The notes under the pieces were generated by a model. That model was not told the DNA's origin. It did no database searches and saw only the letters and a program-made list of their open reading frames with translations. This document shows positions 28,545 to 37,881 of a stretch of DNA of 64,000 nt, one piece after another. The translations under genes and the position numbers were made by a program. The stretch covers positions 2,542,001-2,606,000 of the forward strand of contig NZ_CP145904.1 in NCBI RefSeq assembly GCF_036895565.1. Direction: 5' to 3'. The stretch is from Flavobacterium sp. KS-LB2 (lineage in GTDB: Bacteria > Bacteroidota > Bacteroidia > Flavobacteriales > Flavobacteriaceae). The stretch's first letter is position 1. Every line of letters starts with the position of its first letter.

Positions 28545-29408
28545 TTAAACTTCCCATTCGCCTTTTGCGATGAATTGTGTCTCCCCACCTATATTGATAT
28601 CAAAATGATTTTCTGTTAGTTTTCCATCAAAATAAATCTGAGATGGCCTATTGATAAAATCGCCTTGATGATTAATTATTTGAATTTCTGACGCATCATA
28701 TTTTAAAAGAAAAGCCTGTAAACACGTACTTGCACTTCCTGTAGCTGCATCTTCAATAAGTTGATTATTTTCAACACAGAGCATTCTAGTACTCAGTTTT
28801 GCTTCTTCCAAACAATAAAAATATAACGCTCTATGACTAGTTTTACAATTGGCTTGCAACCATTCGTTCATTTTATCCTTATCCAGAATTAAATTCTCTA
28901 AAGCCTTTCTATTTTGGAGAGGAACAATTACAAACGCGCTTCCTGTAGTCACCTCCTGAATAGGAAATGTATCATGAAAATCAGTACTGCTTAAATTACT
29001 AAAAGATAAAAAATCCACTGTAGAAAAAGTATCTAAAAACTCCGGTTGAGCAGCCTGAAGCCAAACCAAATCCCCCGATTGATGAATTGCAATTTCACCT
29101 ATTGGCACTGATAAAGTAATCGATTCCGGTTGGTGCTCAAATATCTTATTCATTAAAACCCACGAAGTTCCAATAATTGGATGTCCAGCAAACTTCATTT
29201 CGTGCTCTGGAGTAAAAATTTTAATAGTTGCAGTATTATTTTCAGTATCAAGCTTTGTTATAAAAGTACTTTCGGCAAAATTAATTTCTCGCGCAATTTC
29301 TTGCATCTGTTCGTTACTTAAGGCTTCAGCTCCTAAAAAAACGGCCAATTGATTGCCTGCATATTTTTTCTCTGCAAAAACATCAACGATATAAAAAGAT
29401 AGGTTCAT
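28545..29408 (-). CDS. PhzF-family isomerase-like protein
   Basis: A 287-residue PhzF/YddE-type protein with the two-lobe diaminopimelate-epimerase fold. Glu46 in INFAESTFI is the conserved catalytic acid; CVENNQLIEDAATGSAS carries the second conserved region, with the GSA motif of the family, and HEMKFAGHPIIGTSWVL is the typical third block. PhzF isomerises a dihydro-hydroxyanthranilate in phenazine synthesis, but most family members in genomes without other phz genes have unknown substrates. No phenazine genes are seen here. It is transcribed with the flanking TPR and barrel genes or independently; spacing is 80 to 100 bases. Confidence 0.92.
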   Translation of the reverse strand: MNLSFYIVDVFAEKKYAGNQLAVFLGAEALSNEQMQEIAREINFAESTFITKLDTENNTATIKIFTPEHEMKFAGHPIIGTSWVLMNKIFEHQPESITLSVPIGEIAIHQSGDLVWLQAAQPEFLDTFSTVDFLSFSNLSSTDFHDTFPIQEVTTGSAFVIVPLQNRKALENLILDKDKMNEWLQANCKTSHRALYFYCLEEAKLSTRMLCVENNQLIEDAATGSASTCLQAFLLKYDASEIQIINHQGDFINRPSQIYFDGKLTENHFDINIGGETQFIAKGEWEV

Positions 29409-29488
29409 TCTATTTGTCTTTTGGGTTTCAATTTTTATAAATATTTCTTGTTGCTTTTTGTTGCTCTAACAAATAACCAGCACCTTCT

Positions 29489-32400
29489 TTATTTAGTTAT
29501 AGATGAATTCGTCTTGGATTCTTCAGCTTTGATACTATCTAATTCTCTTTGCGCATCAGAAACTACATCTGGGAAATCAGTGAAATTTTGTATCACATTT
29601 TCCAAAATATAAGTTGCTTGATAACTGTCTTTCAATCCGTAGAAGTTTTTTGCCATCAACACCAATCCTTTGGCTCCAAAGTATTTATATCCGGAATAAT
29701 TCTTTGCTAATTTTTGAACTGCAGTATTAGAAGCTTCAAACTTTTCCTCTTTGTTTTTAAAATAAGCGTCATAATACAATGCTTCGGCAGCTAATTCTCC
29801 TTTAGCAATCGTCATTAATTTTGCGTAGGCAATTTTTGCTTTTGTCTCGTCACCCGTTTCTATTGCAGCACGTGCAATAATAATTTGTGCATCGCTTTTT
29901 ACAGCATCATCTGCCTTTGGATCCATTAAAACTTTTTCCGCATAAATAACTGAATTTGGATAATCTTTTTTGTCATAATACGATTTCATCAAATTCGATT
30001 GTGCAAAAGTCTTGTTTTGAGAAATATCTGCTTCGTTTTCTAAACGGGACAAAACTGGGATTGCTTTCTCATACTCTTTATTTTTAAGGAAAACTTGAGC
30101 TAATCGCGACAATGACTGCTCGGTAAATTCACTTCTGGATTGTGCAATTACATATTCATAATTAGGAATCGATTTACTCTCTGAACCATCAGCAAAATAC
30201 AATTGACCTAAATAATAATTCGCTTGCAAAGCATGAATTCCACGAGGAAATTGATTCACATAACCACTAAATCCTGCTATTGCCTGCTTGGTATTGTTTT
30301 GTTGAAATTGTTTTTCAGCAGCTTCATACGTGTCATTATCCAATTCTGCATCCGTTACAGATACAAAATCTAACGTACGAACCCAAGTTGCATACTCATC
30401 TACTCTACCATTGTCCACATAAATCAATCTGGCTGTTGCTACCGCTTCCAAAGCCTCTGGAGTTCTAGGAAAGTCCGCTGCTACTTTTTTAAATTTCAAC
30501 AATGCCTGATCGTCTTTGTCGGTATTGAAATATACTAATCCTTGGCGCAAAATAGCTCTGGAAGTAAAAGAGCCTTTTTTAAACTCCGTGTTTAATCGAT
30601 CATAGGTTTTTACAGCAAGGTCATTTTTATTGGCAGCGACATACGTATTGGCAAGCTCAAAAAGTGCATCGTCTCTGTATTCAGATTTGGGATACACTTG
30701 TAAAAAAGCATTTAACTCTTCAATTTTCTTATCGTTTTTAGCAACAAATCCATAACAAATTGCTTTTTGAAAATACGCATAATCAGCATCAACACTTTTA
30801 GATTCAATTACTTTAGTATAAGCATCCATTGCCGCGCCGTATTTTGAAGTCACAAAACGGCAATCCGCTAAACGCAAATAAGAATCATTCAATCGTACTT
30901 TATCCGCTGGCGCTTTATCAATTTGGTTTTGAAAATAATTCCCTGCTTGATCGTATTCCTTTAATTTGAAATACGTATAGGCAATATTGTAATTACTGTT
31001 TTTAAATTCTGGTGTTGTTGCCGCTTGGTTTGCACCAATGAATTGCTTGAAACTTAATAACGCGTCTTTAAAATCATTCAAAACATATTCTGTTTCCCCT
31101 TTCCAAAAAGTCGCTCGTGCAGTAAAAGTTGCATCTCTTTGTTCGCCAATAGATTTGGTAAACATTTTCAAGGCTTCCTGATAATTTCCATCGGTATACA
31201 ACTCTAAACCTCTGTAAAAAAGAACTTTTTGATAGGCCAATTTATTTTCAGGTGATTTATTTTTTTCCAATAAAACTAAGGCTTCCTTGTAGTTTTTAGA
31301 AGAAATATAGGAGTCAATCAATAATTTCTCTACCTCAGAACGGTTGGCATTATTTGGATATTTTTTCAAAAAAGCTTGTAAAACGGCGGGTACACTTTGA
31401 TACGAATTCCCCAATTCATAACTTAATTTGGCATAATTCAAACTCGCATCTTCTTGAATAGCCAAGTCAAAATCCATTTCTGAAGCATTTTTGAAAGCAT
31501 TCAAAGCTTGTTGTTTTTTATCGGTATTCAGGTAACTTTCACCCAAATGATAATAGGCATTTTGAGCTACAAAATCTTTCCCGCCAATAATTTTATTGAA
31601 CTGAGAAATAGCATTTTCGTAGTCTTTTTGTTTGTAATGTGCATATCCCAATTGGTAAAAATCCGTATTGTTCCATTTTCCTTTTTTTCCTTTATAATCT
31701 ACTAAATAAGGAATTGCTTTATCATATTGCTTCAAATTAAAGTAGCTTTCGCCAATGATTTTACTCAGTTCTGATTTTTCTAAAGGACTTGATTTTTCCA
31801 TTGCTTTCTGACCTAAATCAATTGCTTTTTGGAAGTTCCCTAGCTTAAAATTCATATCAGCTTGATAATACGAAAGTTTTTCTTTGTATTTTTCTTCACC
31901 CGAAACTTCATCAAAATACTTGGTTGCCTGCTTGTAATCATCACCTTCATACGCCATAAAACCTAAATAATATTTAGCTTGAGAACCATATTCGGCAGAA
32001 TTAACAACCTTATTCAAATATACTGTAGCTTCTTTTTTCTTTTTGGCATTAAAAAAACTGTACCCCTTTTGGAAGTTGAATTTATCTTGGTCCTTTCTGC
32101 TTAAACTACTTTCATCTACTTTATCAAACCATTGTAACGCCTGCGGATAATTCCCTTGGTTAAAATGAAAATGAGCCACTTCAATGAACGCTTGATTTTG
32201 TTTTACGCTCGTAGGATAATCCGAAACAAATTGTTCCATCAACTCATCCGCATTGGATTGATTAGTTCGAATGGCACAATTAGCGGCATAATACGCACAA
32301 TCTGATTTCAATTCTTCAGTTGTGGCAGTTTGCTTTACTTTATTAAAAATAAGTTGTGCCGATGCATATTGCTCATCCTTAAATAAAGAAACCGCTTTGT

Positions 32401-32503
32401 TGAAATCCTTCGAATCGTGGGTATAAATAGTTGATTTTTGTGCCGAAACAGTGGCTGTTATGATGAAAATTGGAATAAAAAAGAGCCAAGAAATTTTACG
32501 CAT
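29489..32503 (-). CDS. Large exported TPR-repeat protein
   Basis: A 1004-residue protein with a signal peptide (MRKISWLFFIPIFIITATVSAQ). The whole mature part is built of tetratricopeptide-type repeats of about 34-38 residues; examples are YAAGNCAIRTNQSN-like, YPQALQWFDKV, YDKAIPYLVDYK, YENAISQFNKIIGG, YQEALKMFTKSIGE and YEKAIPVLSRLEN. No catalytic domain is visible. Such long periplasmic TPR proteins are scaffolds in cell-envelope complexes. Its position directly upstream of PhzF and a plug-less receptor barrel suggests a role at the outer membrane. A TACATTTG box lies 22 bases upstream of its ATG. Confidence 0.88.
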   Translation of the reverse strand: MRKISWLFFIPIFIITATVSAQKSTIYTHDSKDFNKAVSLFKDEQYASAQLIFNKVKQTATTEELKSDCAYYAANCAIRTNQSNADELMEQFVSDYPTSVKQNQAFIEVAHFHFNQGNYPQALQWFDKVDESSLSRKDQDKFNFQKGYSFFNAKKKKEATVYLNKVVNSAEYGSQAKYYLGFMAYEGDDYKQATKYFDEVSGEEKYKEKLSYYQADMNFKLGNFQKAIDLGQKAMEKSSPLEKSELSKIIGESYFNLKQYDKAIPYLVDYKGKKGKWNNTDFYQLGYAHYKQKDYENAISQFNKIIGGKDFVAQNAYYHLGESYLNTDKKQQALNAFKNASEMDFDLAIQEDASLNYAKLSYELGNSYQSVPAVLQAFLKKYPNNANRSEVEKLLIDSYISSKNYKEALVLLEKNKSPENKLAYQKVLFYRGLELYTDGNYQEALKMFTKSIGEQRDATFTARATFWKGETEYVLNDFKDALLSFKQFIGANQAATTPEFKNSNYNIAYTYFKLKEYDQAGNYFQNQIDKAPADKVRLNDSYLRLADCRFVTSKYGAAMDAYTKVIESKSVDADYAYFQKAICYGFVAKNDKKIEELNAFLQVYPKSEYRDDALFELANTYVAANKNDLAVKTYDRLNTEFKKGSFTSRAILRQGLVYFNTDKDDQALLKFKKVAADFPRTPEALEAVATARLIYVDNGRVDEYATWVRTLDFVSVTDAELDNDTYEAAEKQFQQNNTKQAIAGFSGYVNQFPRGIHALQANYYLGQLYFADGSESKSIPNYEYVIAQSRSEFTEQSLSRLAQVFLKNKEYEKAIPVLSRLENEADISQNKTFAQSNLMKSYYDKKDYPNSVIYAEKVLMDPKADDAVKSDAQIIIARAAIETGDETKAKIAYAKLMTIAKGELAAEALYYDAYFKNKEEKFEASNTAVQKLAKNYSGYKYFGAKGLVLMAKNFYGLKDSYQATYILENVIQNFTDFPDVVSDAQRELDSIKAEESKTNSSITK

Positions 32504-32524
32504 TGTGATTTTATTTTAATAATT

Positions 32525-32532
32525 CAAATGTA
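32525..32532 (-). promoter_or_regulatory. Predicted TPR-gene promoter -7 box
   Basis: The minus strand reads TACATTTG, an exact TAnnTTTG match, 22 bases before the ATG at 32503. Confidence 0.4.
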
Positions 32533-32699
32533 TCATATTCTGTAGTCTATAACGAGTCGTTGTTGGCTTTTATTATGAACATTTTTTTTAACACCATAGA
32601 ATTTAACTTTCAGTAGTGAAGTAATCATCGCTATAAACGCCGCTACTTTCTCCTAATTTTTATAATTACCGGAATTCTATCTAATTGAATAGAATTTAT

Positions 32700-32730
32700 T
32701 TTGAATAGAACCGTTATCTTATTACTTTTA
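32700..32730 (+). promoter_or_regulatory. Predicted ftsE promoter
   Basis: TTTG (32700-32703) and TACTTTTA (32723-32730) are 19 bases apart, close to the Bacteroidota -33/-7 consensus. The ATG at 32752 follows 22 bases later. This placement argues against the in-frame TTG at 32701 as the start. Confidence 0.5.
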
Positions 32731-32751
32731 CCCAATAAACAAATGCAAATT

Positions 32752-33435
32752 ATGTCACAATCCGTACTGTCTCTAAAAAATGTAACTATATTTCAAGAAG
32801 GAAAATCTATTTTATCCCAAGTAGACTTGGAGGTAAAACACGGTGAATTCCTTTATATTATTGGAAAAACAGGTTCTGGAAAAAGTAGTTTAATGAAAAC
32901 TTTATATGCTGATTTACCTTTGACTGAAGGCGAAGGAAACATTGTAGATTTTGATTTAGCCACTTTAAAAGAAGATGACATTCCGTTTTTAAGACGTAAA
33001 ATTGGGATTGTTTTTCAAGATTTCAAATTACTTCCGGACCGGACCGTAAATGACAATATGCTGTTTGTACTGAAAGCAACTGGCTGGACAGACAATACAA
33101 AAATGCAAAATAAAATTGACGAAGTTTTAAACAAAGTAGGAATGAGAGATTTTGGCAAAAAAATGCCTCATCAACTTTCTGGAGGTGAACAACAACGTGT
33201 AGCTATTGCTCGTGCTTTGTTGAATGATCCCGAATTAATCCTAGCTGACGAACCTACAGGAAACTTAGATCCACAAACGAGTGCCGAAGTACTGGAAGTC
33301 TTAAAAAAGATTAACGCCAATGGAAAAACCATCATTATGGCGACTCACGATTATGCATTATTGATGAAATTCCCTTCGAAAACGCTGAAATGTGAAGATG
33401 CAAAAATCTTTGAAGTAGTTCAGAGAACGGCATAA
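32752..33435 (+). CDS. ftsE: Cell division ATP-binding protein FtsE
   Basis: An ABC-type ATPase of 227 residues from the ATG at 32752. Walker A is GKTGSGKSS (38-46), followed by the FtsE-typical [12 protein letters not shown], the Q-loop in [16 protein letters not shown], signature [15 protein letters not shown], Walker [14 protein letters not shown] and the switch His in ATHDYALL. With the membrane protein FtsX it controls peptidoglycan hydrolysis at the septum. ftsX is not adjacent. The alternative is another MacB/LolD-type ATPase, but [11 protein letters not shown] and the short C-terminus favour FtsE. Its stop codon overlaps the next gene's start by one base (TAATG), so the two are translationally coupled. 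Confidence 0.88.
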   Translation: MSQSVLSLKNVTIFQEGKSILSQVDLEVKHGEFLYIIGKTGSGKSSLMKTLYADLPLTEGEGNIVDFDLATLKEDDIPFLRRKIGIVFQDFKLLPDRTVNDNMLFVLKATGWTDNTKMQNKIDEVLNKVGMRDFGKKMPHQLSGGEQQRVAIARALLNDPELILADEPTGNLDPQTSAEVLEVLKKINANGKTIIMATHDYALLMKFPSKTLKCEDAKIFEVVQRTA

Positions 33436-34325
33436 TGCTTTCTATTCTGGTTCCAATATACAATTACAATGTGTATCCTCTTGTTGTAGCATTGCACAAA
33501 CAGTGTACGGATTGCGAAATAGCATTTGAAATTCTATGCCAAGACGACGCTTCTAATTCAAGTGTAAACGCTTTGAATGAAAAAGTAAACGCACTTTCCA
33601 ATTGTAGTTTTATCTCCTTAAAAGAAAATGTAGCCCATCGAGAGAACAGAAATTCTCTTGCCAATCAGGCAAAATTTGATTACTTGCTTTTCATCGATGG
33701 AGACTCTATTATTATTCATGAACATTACATAAAAAAATACATCAACAATCTTTTGGATTTTGATGTTATTTATGGAGGTAGATTACATCCTGAAAAATGC
33801 CCTTCCAATAATCAAAAACTACGCTGGAAATACGGGAAATATATTGAAGATAAATCTGCAGCGAACCGAAAGAAAAAACCGTATCAATCGCTACTTTTTA
33901 ACAATACTGTCATAAAAAAAAACTGTTTCAACAAAGTAAAATTTGACAAGAACATAAAAAAATACGGTCATGATGACACCCAACTTTCGTATCAGTTAAG
34001 TCTTTTAAAGTCTAAAGTAAATCACATTGAAAATCCTGTTGAACATGGAGATATAGATACTAATTTGGTTTATCTGAATAAAACTAAAGAGTCTCTAGAA
34101 AATTTGATTTCGTTATACGAAGAAGAAAAAATTGATGTCAAATTTGTACGACTGATTCAATTGTATCATTTTCTAAAAAAAACAAAAACTACGTTTATCA
34201 TTTCCAAAATACATTCTATTTTCGAAAAATATGTAGTTCAAAACTTAACTGGAAACCATCCTAATTTATTTCTTTTTAATTGGTATCGAGTTGGATATTT
34301 ATGCTCAATCAACGCTACAAATTAA
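33435..34325 (+). CDS. Family 2 glycosyltransferase
   Basis: A 296-residue GT-A fold transferase without signal or membrane segments. It begins ILVPIYNYNVYPLV, with EILCQDDASNSS for the nucleotide-sugar site and LLFIDGDSIIIHEHYI carrying the DxD metal motif (DGD). Around the acceptor region is YGHDDTQLSYQLS. It is coupled to ftsE by a TAATG overlap, an arrangement found, to my knowledge, in other flavobacteria, but the link between cell division and this transferase is unproven. The donor and acceptor are unknown. Its last four bases overlap the convergent glycosyltransferase gene at 34322. Confidence 0.88.
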   Translation: MLSILVPIYNYNVYPLVVALHKQCTDCEIAFEILCQDDASNSSVNALNEKVNALSNCSFISLKENVAHRENRNSLANQAKFDYLLFIDGDSIIIHEHYIKKYINNLLDFDVIYGGRLHPEKCPSNNQKLRWKYGKYIEDKSAANRKKKPYQSLLFNNTVIKKNCFNKVKFDKNIKKYGHDDTQLSYQLSLLKSKVNHIENPVEHGDIDTNLVYLNKTKESLENLISLYEEEKIDVKFVRLIQLYHFLKKTKTTFIISKIHSIFEKYVVQNLTGNHPNLFLFNWYRVGYLCSINATN

Positions 34326-35422
34326 TTGTTTTTGATTTCAATAAATAACTGATTCCAAGTTTCCATAATAGCATCGATGTGGTATTTTTCGCTAGATGCT
34401 TTTGCCTTTTTACCCATTTCTTTTCTTAGTGTAACATTTTCAATTAATCGCTCTACTGCTTTTACATAATCTGATTCGTTTCCATCTTTAATCAAAAACC
34501 CATCTTTGCCATTAGATAAAATACCTTTTGGCCCACATGGACAATCATAAGCAATACATGGCAATCCCGAAGCCATCGCCTCAATTAAAACCATGCCAAA
34601 ACCTTCAAATCGAGATGTCATCAGATAAAAAGAAGCTTCTAAATATTTTTGTTCAATATCTTGAACAGGTTCGTGAAAAACAACATTTTCCGAAACATTT
34701 AGATTTTCAGCCAAGGATTTTAAATCGATACTTTCTGATGCTTTACCGTAAATTTCTAATATCCAATCGGGGTATTTTGCAACTACTTTTTTCCAGATTT
34801 GTAAGAGCCTGTCAAATCCTTTTTCGTACGTGTGTCGACCTACCGCAATGACTTTATTATTTTCTAAAGCACTGACTTTATAGGAAACAAACCATAAAGG
34901 ATTCGGAATAACAATAGTATTTTTGATATTCCATTCTGCAATACTACCGCTTGTTTCAACTACAAATCGATCGTATTGCTGTATTCCGATTTTTTTAAAA
35001 ATAAGAACACCACTTGCAACCACTTTAGTAAAACTATTTTTATCCAATTTTCTTTCCTCGATAAACTTAGAACTGTGCATTTCTAACACAAGAGGAATTT
35101 TGATTTTTAAAATAAAAGGAATCAAGTACGCTTTTAAACCATTATCACAAACGATAATGACATCGGGCTGAATGGTTTTAGTTTTAGTTTTTAACCCTTT
35201 GGAAAATGAATTAAAAAACTGAAATAGGTTCCCTTTCAATACCATATCATGAAAAATAATATTGGAATTAAAAGCATAAAACAACGGAGAAAAACCCTCA
35301 TTTTGAGTCAGAATATGCACTTCATATCCCATTTTTTCAACTAGATAATTGGTTTTTACCGAAAGGACTCTTGCAACACCTCCTTCATTATTTATGTTGG
35401 GAACAACGTATAAAAGTTTCAT
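34322..35422 (-). CDS. Family 4 glycosyltransferase
   Basis: A 366-residue GT-B transferase: N-terminal VVPNINNEGGVARVLSVKTNYL (glycine-rich acceptor loop), C-terminal donor domain with VGRHTYEKGFDRLLQIWKKV and the conserved EGFGMVLIEAMASGLPCIAYD, in which the E-x7-E pair binds the nucleotide-sugar. It probably adds a sugar to a lipid-linked polysaccharide repeat on the cytoplasmic side. The start codon overlaps the stop of the FdtA-type gene (ATGA), so both are translated from one mRNA. Confidence 0.9.
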   Translation of the reverse strand: MKLLYVVPNINNEGGVARVLSVKTNYLVEKMGYEVHILTQNEGFSPLFYAFNSNIIFHDMVLKGNLFQFFNSFSKGLKTKTKTIQPDVIIVCDNGLKAYLIPFILKIKIPLVLEMHSSKFIEERKLDKNSFTKVVASGVLIFKKIGIQQYDRFVVETSGSIAEWNIKNTIVIPNPLWFVSYKVSALENNKVIAVGRHTYEKGFDRLLQIWKKVVAKYPDWILEIYGKASESIDLKSLAENLNVSENVVFHEPVQDIEQKYLEASFYLMTSRFEGFGMVLIEAMASGLPCIAYDCPCGPKGILSNGKDGFLIKDGNESDYVKAVERLIENVTLRKEMGKKAKASSEKYHIDAIMETWNQLFIEIKNN

Positions 35423-35823
35423 TTTTTTGATTCCAAAAATTGATTAAAATCCCGAATATAATCTTCTTCGTCATAAACATCAGAAGCCAAAACCAAACAA
35501 ACCGCCCCCGAAGAAAAATTTTCTAATTCTCTCCAAATTCCTGTTGAAATATACAATCCGACATTAGGTTTATTCAATAGAAATGATTTTTTTTCTGTTC
35601 CGTCATTTAAAACGACTTCAAAACTTCCGCTCAAAGCGACCAGCACTTCACATTGATTGATGTGCGAATGACTGCCTCTAAAGGAATTGCTAGGCACATC
35701 AAAAAGATAATACACACGCTTGAATTCAAATGGTATAACATCATCTTGAATAAATGCTAAATTCCCACGCCTATCCTCCACAACAGGAATTTGTAAAAGT
35801 TGTATGTCTTTTAATGTTGTCAT
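35419..35823 (-). CDS. fdtA: FdtA/QdtA-type dTDP-6-deoxyhex-4-ulose 3,4-ketoisomerase
   Basis: A 134-residue single cupin domain: DRRGNLAFIQ, FEFKRVYYLFDVPSNSFRGSHSHINQCEVLVALSGSFEVVLNDG and YISTGIWRELENFS. The HSH in RGSHSHINQ matches the catalytic histidine pair of the FdtA/WxcM-like family, where the usual form is RGxHAHK; here Ser replaces Ala and Ile-Asn replaces the Lys. The enzyme converts dTDP-4-keto-6-deoxyglucose to the 3-keto isomer, the substrate of an FdtB transaminase such as the one at 40121. It lies between two GT4 genes on the same strand, 4 bases after the upstream one. Confidence 0.85.
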   Translation of the reverse strand: MTTLKDIQLLQIPVVEDRRGNLAFIQDDVIPFEFKRVYYLFDVPSNSFRGSHSHINQCEVLVALSGSFEVVLNDGTEKKSFLLNKPNVGLYISTGIWRELENFSSGAVCLVLASDVYDEEDYIRDFNQFLESKK

Positions 35824-35827
35824 AATT

Positions 35828-36934
35828 CTATTTTAAGCTGATTTTCATTAGATTCAACCATTGTTTTCCAATAGTTGAAACCGAAAAAGATTGCACACTT
35901 TGCAACGCATTTTGCTTGCAATATCGATATAAATTTTCGTCTTCCACCAATAAATTCATCGCTTCAGAAAGTTTTTCTATATCTTGGTTGGCAACCAACA
36001 GTCCATTTTCTTTATGCTGAATCATTTCGCGTGGTCCTGATGAACAATCAAAAGCTATAACTGGCGTTTCACAAGCCAAAGATTCTAAAATAACATTAGG
36101 CAAACCTTCATTCAAACTACTCAAAACAAAAAATCGTGCCTTTTTTAAATATTTAAATGGATTGTCCTGATAGCCTAAAAAATGTACTTTCTCGGCAATA
36201 TTTCTTGTTTTAGCCACATTTAAAAGCATTTGCTTATGTTCACCATCGCCGAGTAAAACCAAATGAATATTATTTGTTGACAAAACAGATTTAGCATACG
36301 CTTCAATCAGTTTATCAAATTGTTTGATGTTTGTTTCCATTTGGCCCACGCCAATAATATAATCAAATTCAAGCTCATTTTCCGCTTTACTTTTTAAGGT
36401 AATTTCATCAATATCAATTGGATTATAAATTCGGATAACATTTTTAAGCTGGTGTTTCTTCTCTATTAAAGCTTTGGATTCATCCGAAATACTGACTACT
36501 TTATAGCAATCTCCGTATATAAAGCGGCTGAGAAAAGTCCAGTTTGGTAGGTAATGATCCATTAAAAAACTATGAACTGTAAAAATAGTTTTCGTTTTAT
36601 AAAGCCATTTCGCTATCAGCACTTCTTGAATGGGTTTTATCCTAAATCGGAAATCGATGATGAAATCAAATTGATTTTCGTCTAGGTATTTTTTAAGAAA
36701 AGTGAACCGTTTCCATTTATTTAAAAGGCCGTTGGATGCATTTTTTAGCTTACCTAGATTGACTAGTTTTCCTGAATAGGCATACGAAACGGAATCAAGA
36801 ACGATGATATTATGAACCTCTAATCCTTGTTTTTGAAAAAATTGAGACAATACCGCCATCACCTTTTCGGCTCCGCCAGTACTTAATCGATAACCAATTA
36901 AAGCAATTTTAATTTTTTTGTTGGGCAATATCAT
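35828..36934 (-). CDS. Family 4 glycosyltransferase
   Basis: A 368-residue GT-B transferase: IALIGYRLSTGGAEKVMAVLSQFF at the N-terminus, IYNPIDIDEIT, VGQMETNIKQFDKLIEAY, and the donor motif SSLNEGLPNVILESLACETPVIAFD (E-x7-E). Low similarity to the GT4 at 34322 beyond the fold motifs suggests a different linkage. It starts at an ATG with a TATATTTG box at 36957-36964 and is divergent from the GT2 at 36981. Confidence 0.9.
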   Translation of the reverse strand: MILPNKKIKIALIGYRLSTGGAEKVMAVLSQFFQKQGLEVHNIIVLDSVSYAYSGKLVNLGKLKNASNGLLNKWKRFTFLKKYLDENQFDFIIDFRFRIKPIQEVLIAKWLYKTKTIFTVHSFLMDHYLPNWTFLSRFIYGDCYKVVSISDESKALIEKKHQLKNVIRIYNPIDIDEITLKSKAENELEFDYIIGVGQMETNIKQFDKLIEAYAKSVLSTNNIHLVLLGDGEHKQMLLNVAKTRNIAEKVHFLGYQDNPFKYLKKARFFVLSSLNEGLPNVILESLACETPVIAFDCSSGPREMIQHKENGLLVANQDIEKLSEAMNLLVEDENLYRYCKQNALQSVQSFSVSTIGKQWLNLMKISLK

Positions 36935-36956
36935 TATCGATTTCTTATTTTCGTAT

Positions 36957-36964
36957 CAAATATA
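36957..36964 (-). promoter_or_regulatory. Predicted promoter -7 box of GT4
   Basis: The minus strand reads TATATTTG, 22 bases before the ATG at 36934, inside the 46-base divergent intergenic region shared with the GT2 gene on +. Confidence 0.4.
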
Positions 36965-36980
36965 ACTCTTTTAAAAAAAT

Positions 36981-37880
36981 ATGCAAGACAATCCCTTGGT
37001 CACCATTATTTGCTTGTGTTACAATCAGCAGGAATATATCTTGGAGAGTTTGTTTTCAGTTATTAATCAAGATTATCCTAGTATAGAACTTATTATTGTT
37101 GATGATTGTAGTACCGATAATTCAAAAGCTGTAATTGAAAAATGGCGTATTGATTTCCCGAAAATCCAATTTATTGCAAACGACTTTAATTTAGGCAGTA
37201 CCAAATCGTTTAATAAAGCCTTAAAAAAAGCCAATGGTGAATTTATAATTGACTTGGCGGCCGATGATGTTTTATTGCCGCATTGTGTTAGCTCACAAAT
37301 AAATGCGTTCAAAAATACAGCTTATAAAAATATTGGGATTGTGTATGGCAATGCTACATTAATTACTGAAAAAGGTGTTTTTGACTCTTATTATTTTCCT
37401 GTAAACTATCTCAAAAAAGTAATAACTCCCAGAATCACGGGCAACATTTATGAGTCTGTTCTTACTGGTGGAGATTGCATGTGTTCCGTTTCATCGATGG
37501 TAAAAAAAACAGTATTTGATTCTTTAAATGGATATGACGAGTCGCTGGCTTATGAAGATTTAGATTTTTGGATTCGCGCCTCTCGAATATATGATTTCGA
37601 TTTTATTGATGAAATTTTAATCCAAAAAAGGACGGTCGAGAATTCATTAGGAACTCATTTTTTTAAGAAAAATGATGCTAAAGGCCGAAAAATAAATCAC
37701 TCTACTTATTTAATTCTAAAAAAGGCAATTGCGCTAAATAAAACAAAAAAAGAGAATAAAGCCGTTCTAAAACGCATCCATTTTGAATTGATTTTGGCCT
37801 ATAAAACGGTAAACTACATACTACTATTAAAATATATTTCTTTAGAAATAAAGCTAAGATTACAAGTGCTTTTTTCCTAA
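36981..37880 (+). CDS. Family 2 glycosyltransferase
   Basis: A 299-residue GT-A transferase: VTIICLCYNQQEYILESLFSVINQ, IELIIVDDCSTDNS, FIIDLAADDVLLPHCV with the metal-binding ADD, and YEDLDFWIRASR. It is the only + strand gene inside the otherwise - strand polysaccharide block from 34322 to 42192, so it is transcribed separately or from the short divergent region. Product linkage unknown. Confidence 0.9.
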   Translation: MQDNPLVTIICLCYNQQEYILESLFSVINQDYPSIELIIVDDCSTDNSKAVIEKWRIDFPKIQFIANDFNLGSTKSFNKALKKANGEFIIDLAADDVLLPHCVSSQINAFKNTAYKNIGIVYGNATLITEKGVFDSYYFPVNYLKKVITPRITGNIYESVLTGGDCMCSVSSMVKKTVFDSLNGYDESLAYEDLDFWIRASRIYDFDFIDEILIQKRTVENSLGTHFFKKNDAKGRKINHSTYLILKKAIALNKTKKENKAVLKRIHFELILAYKTVNYILLLKYISLEIKLRLQVLFS

Positions 37881-37881
37881 A

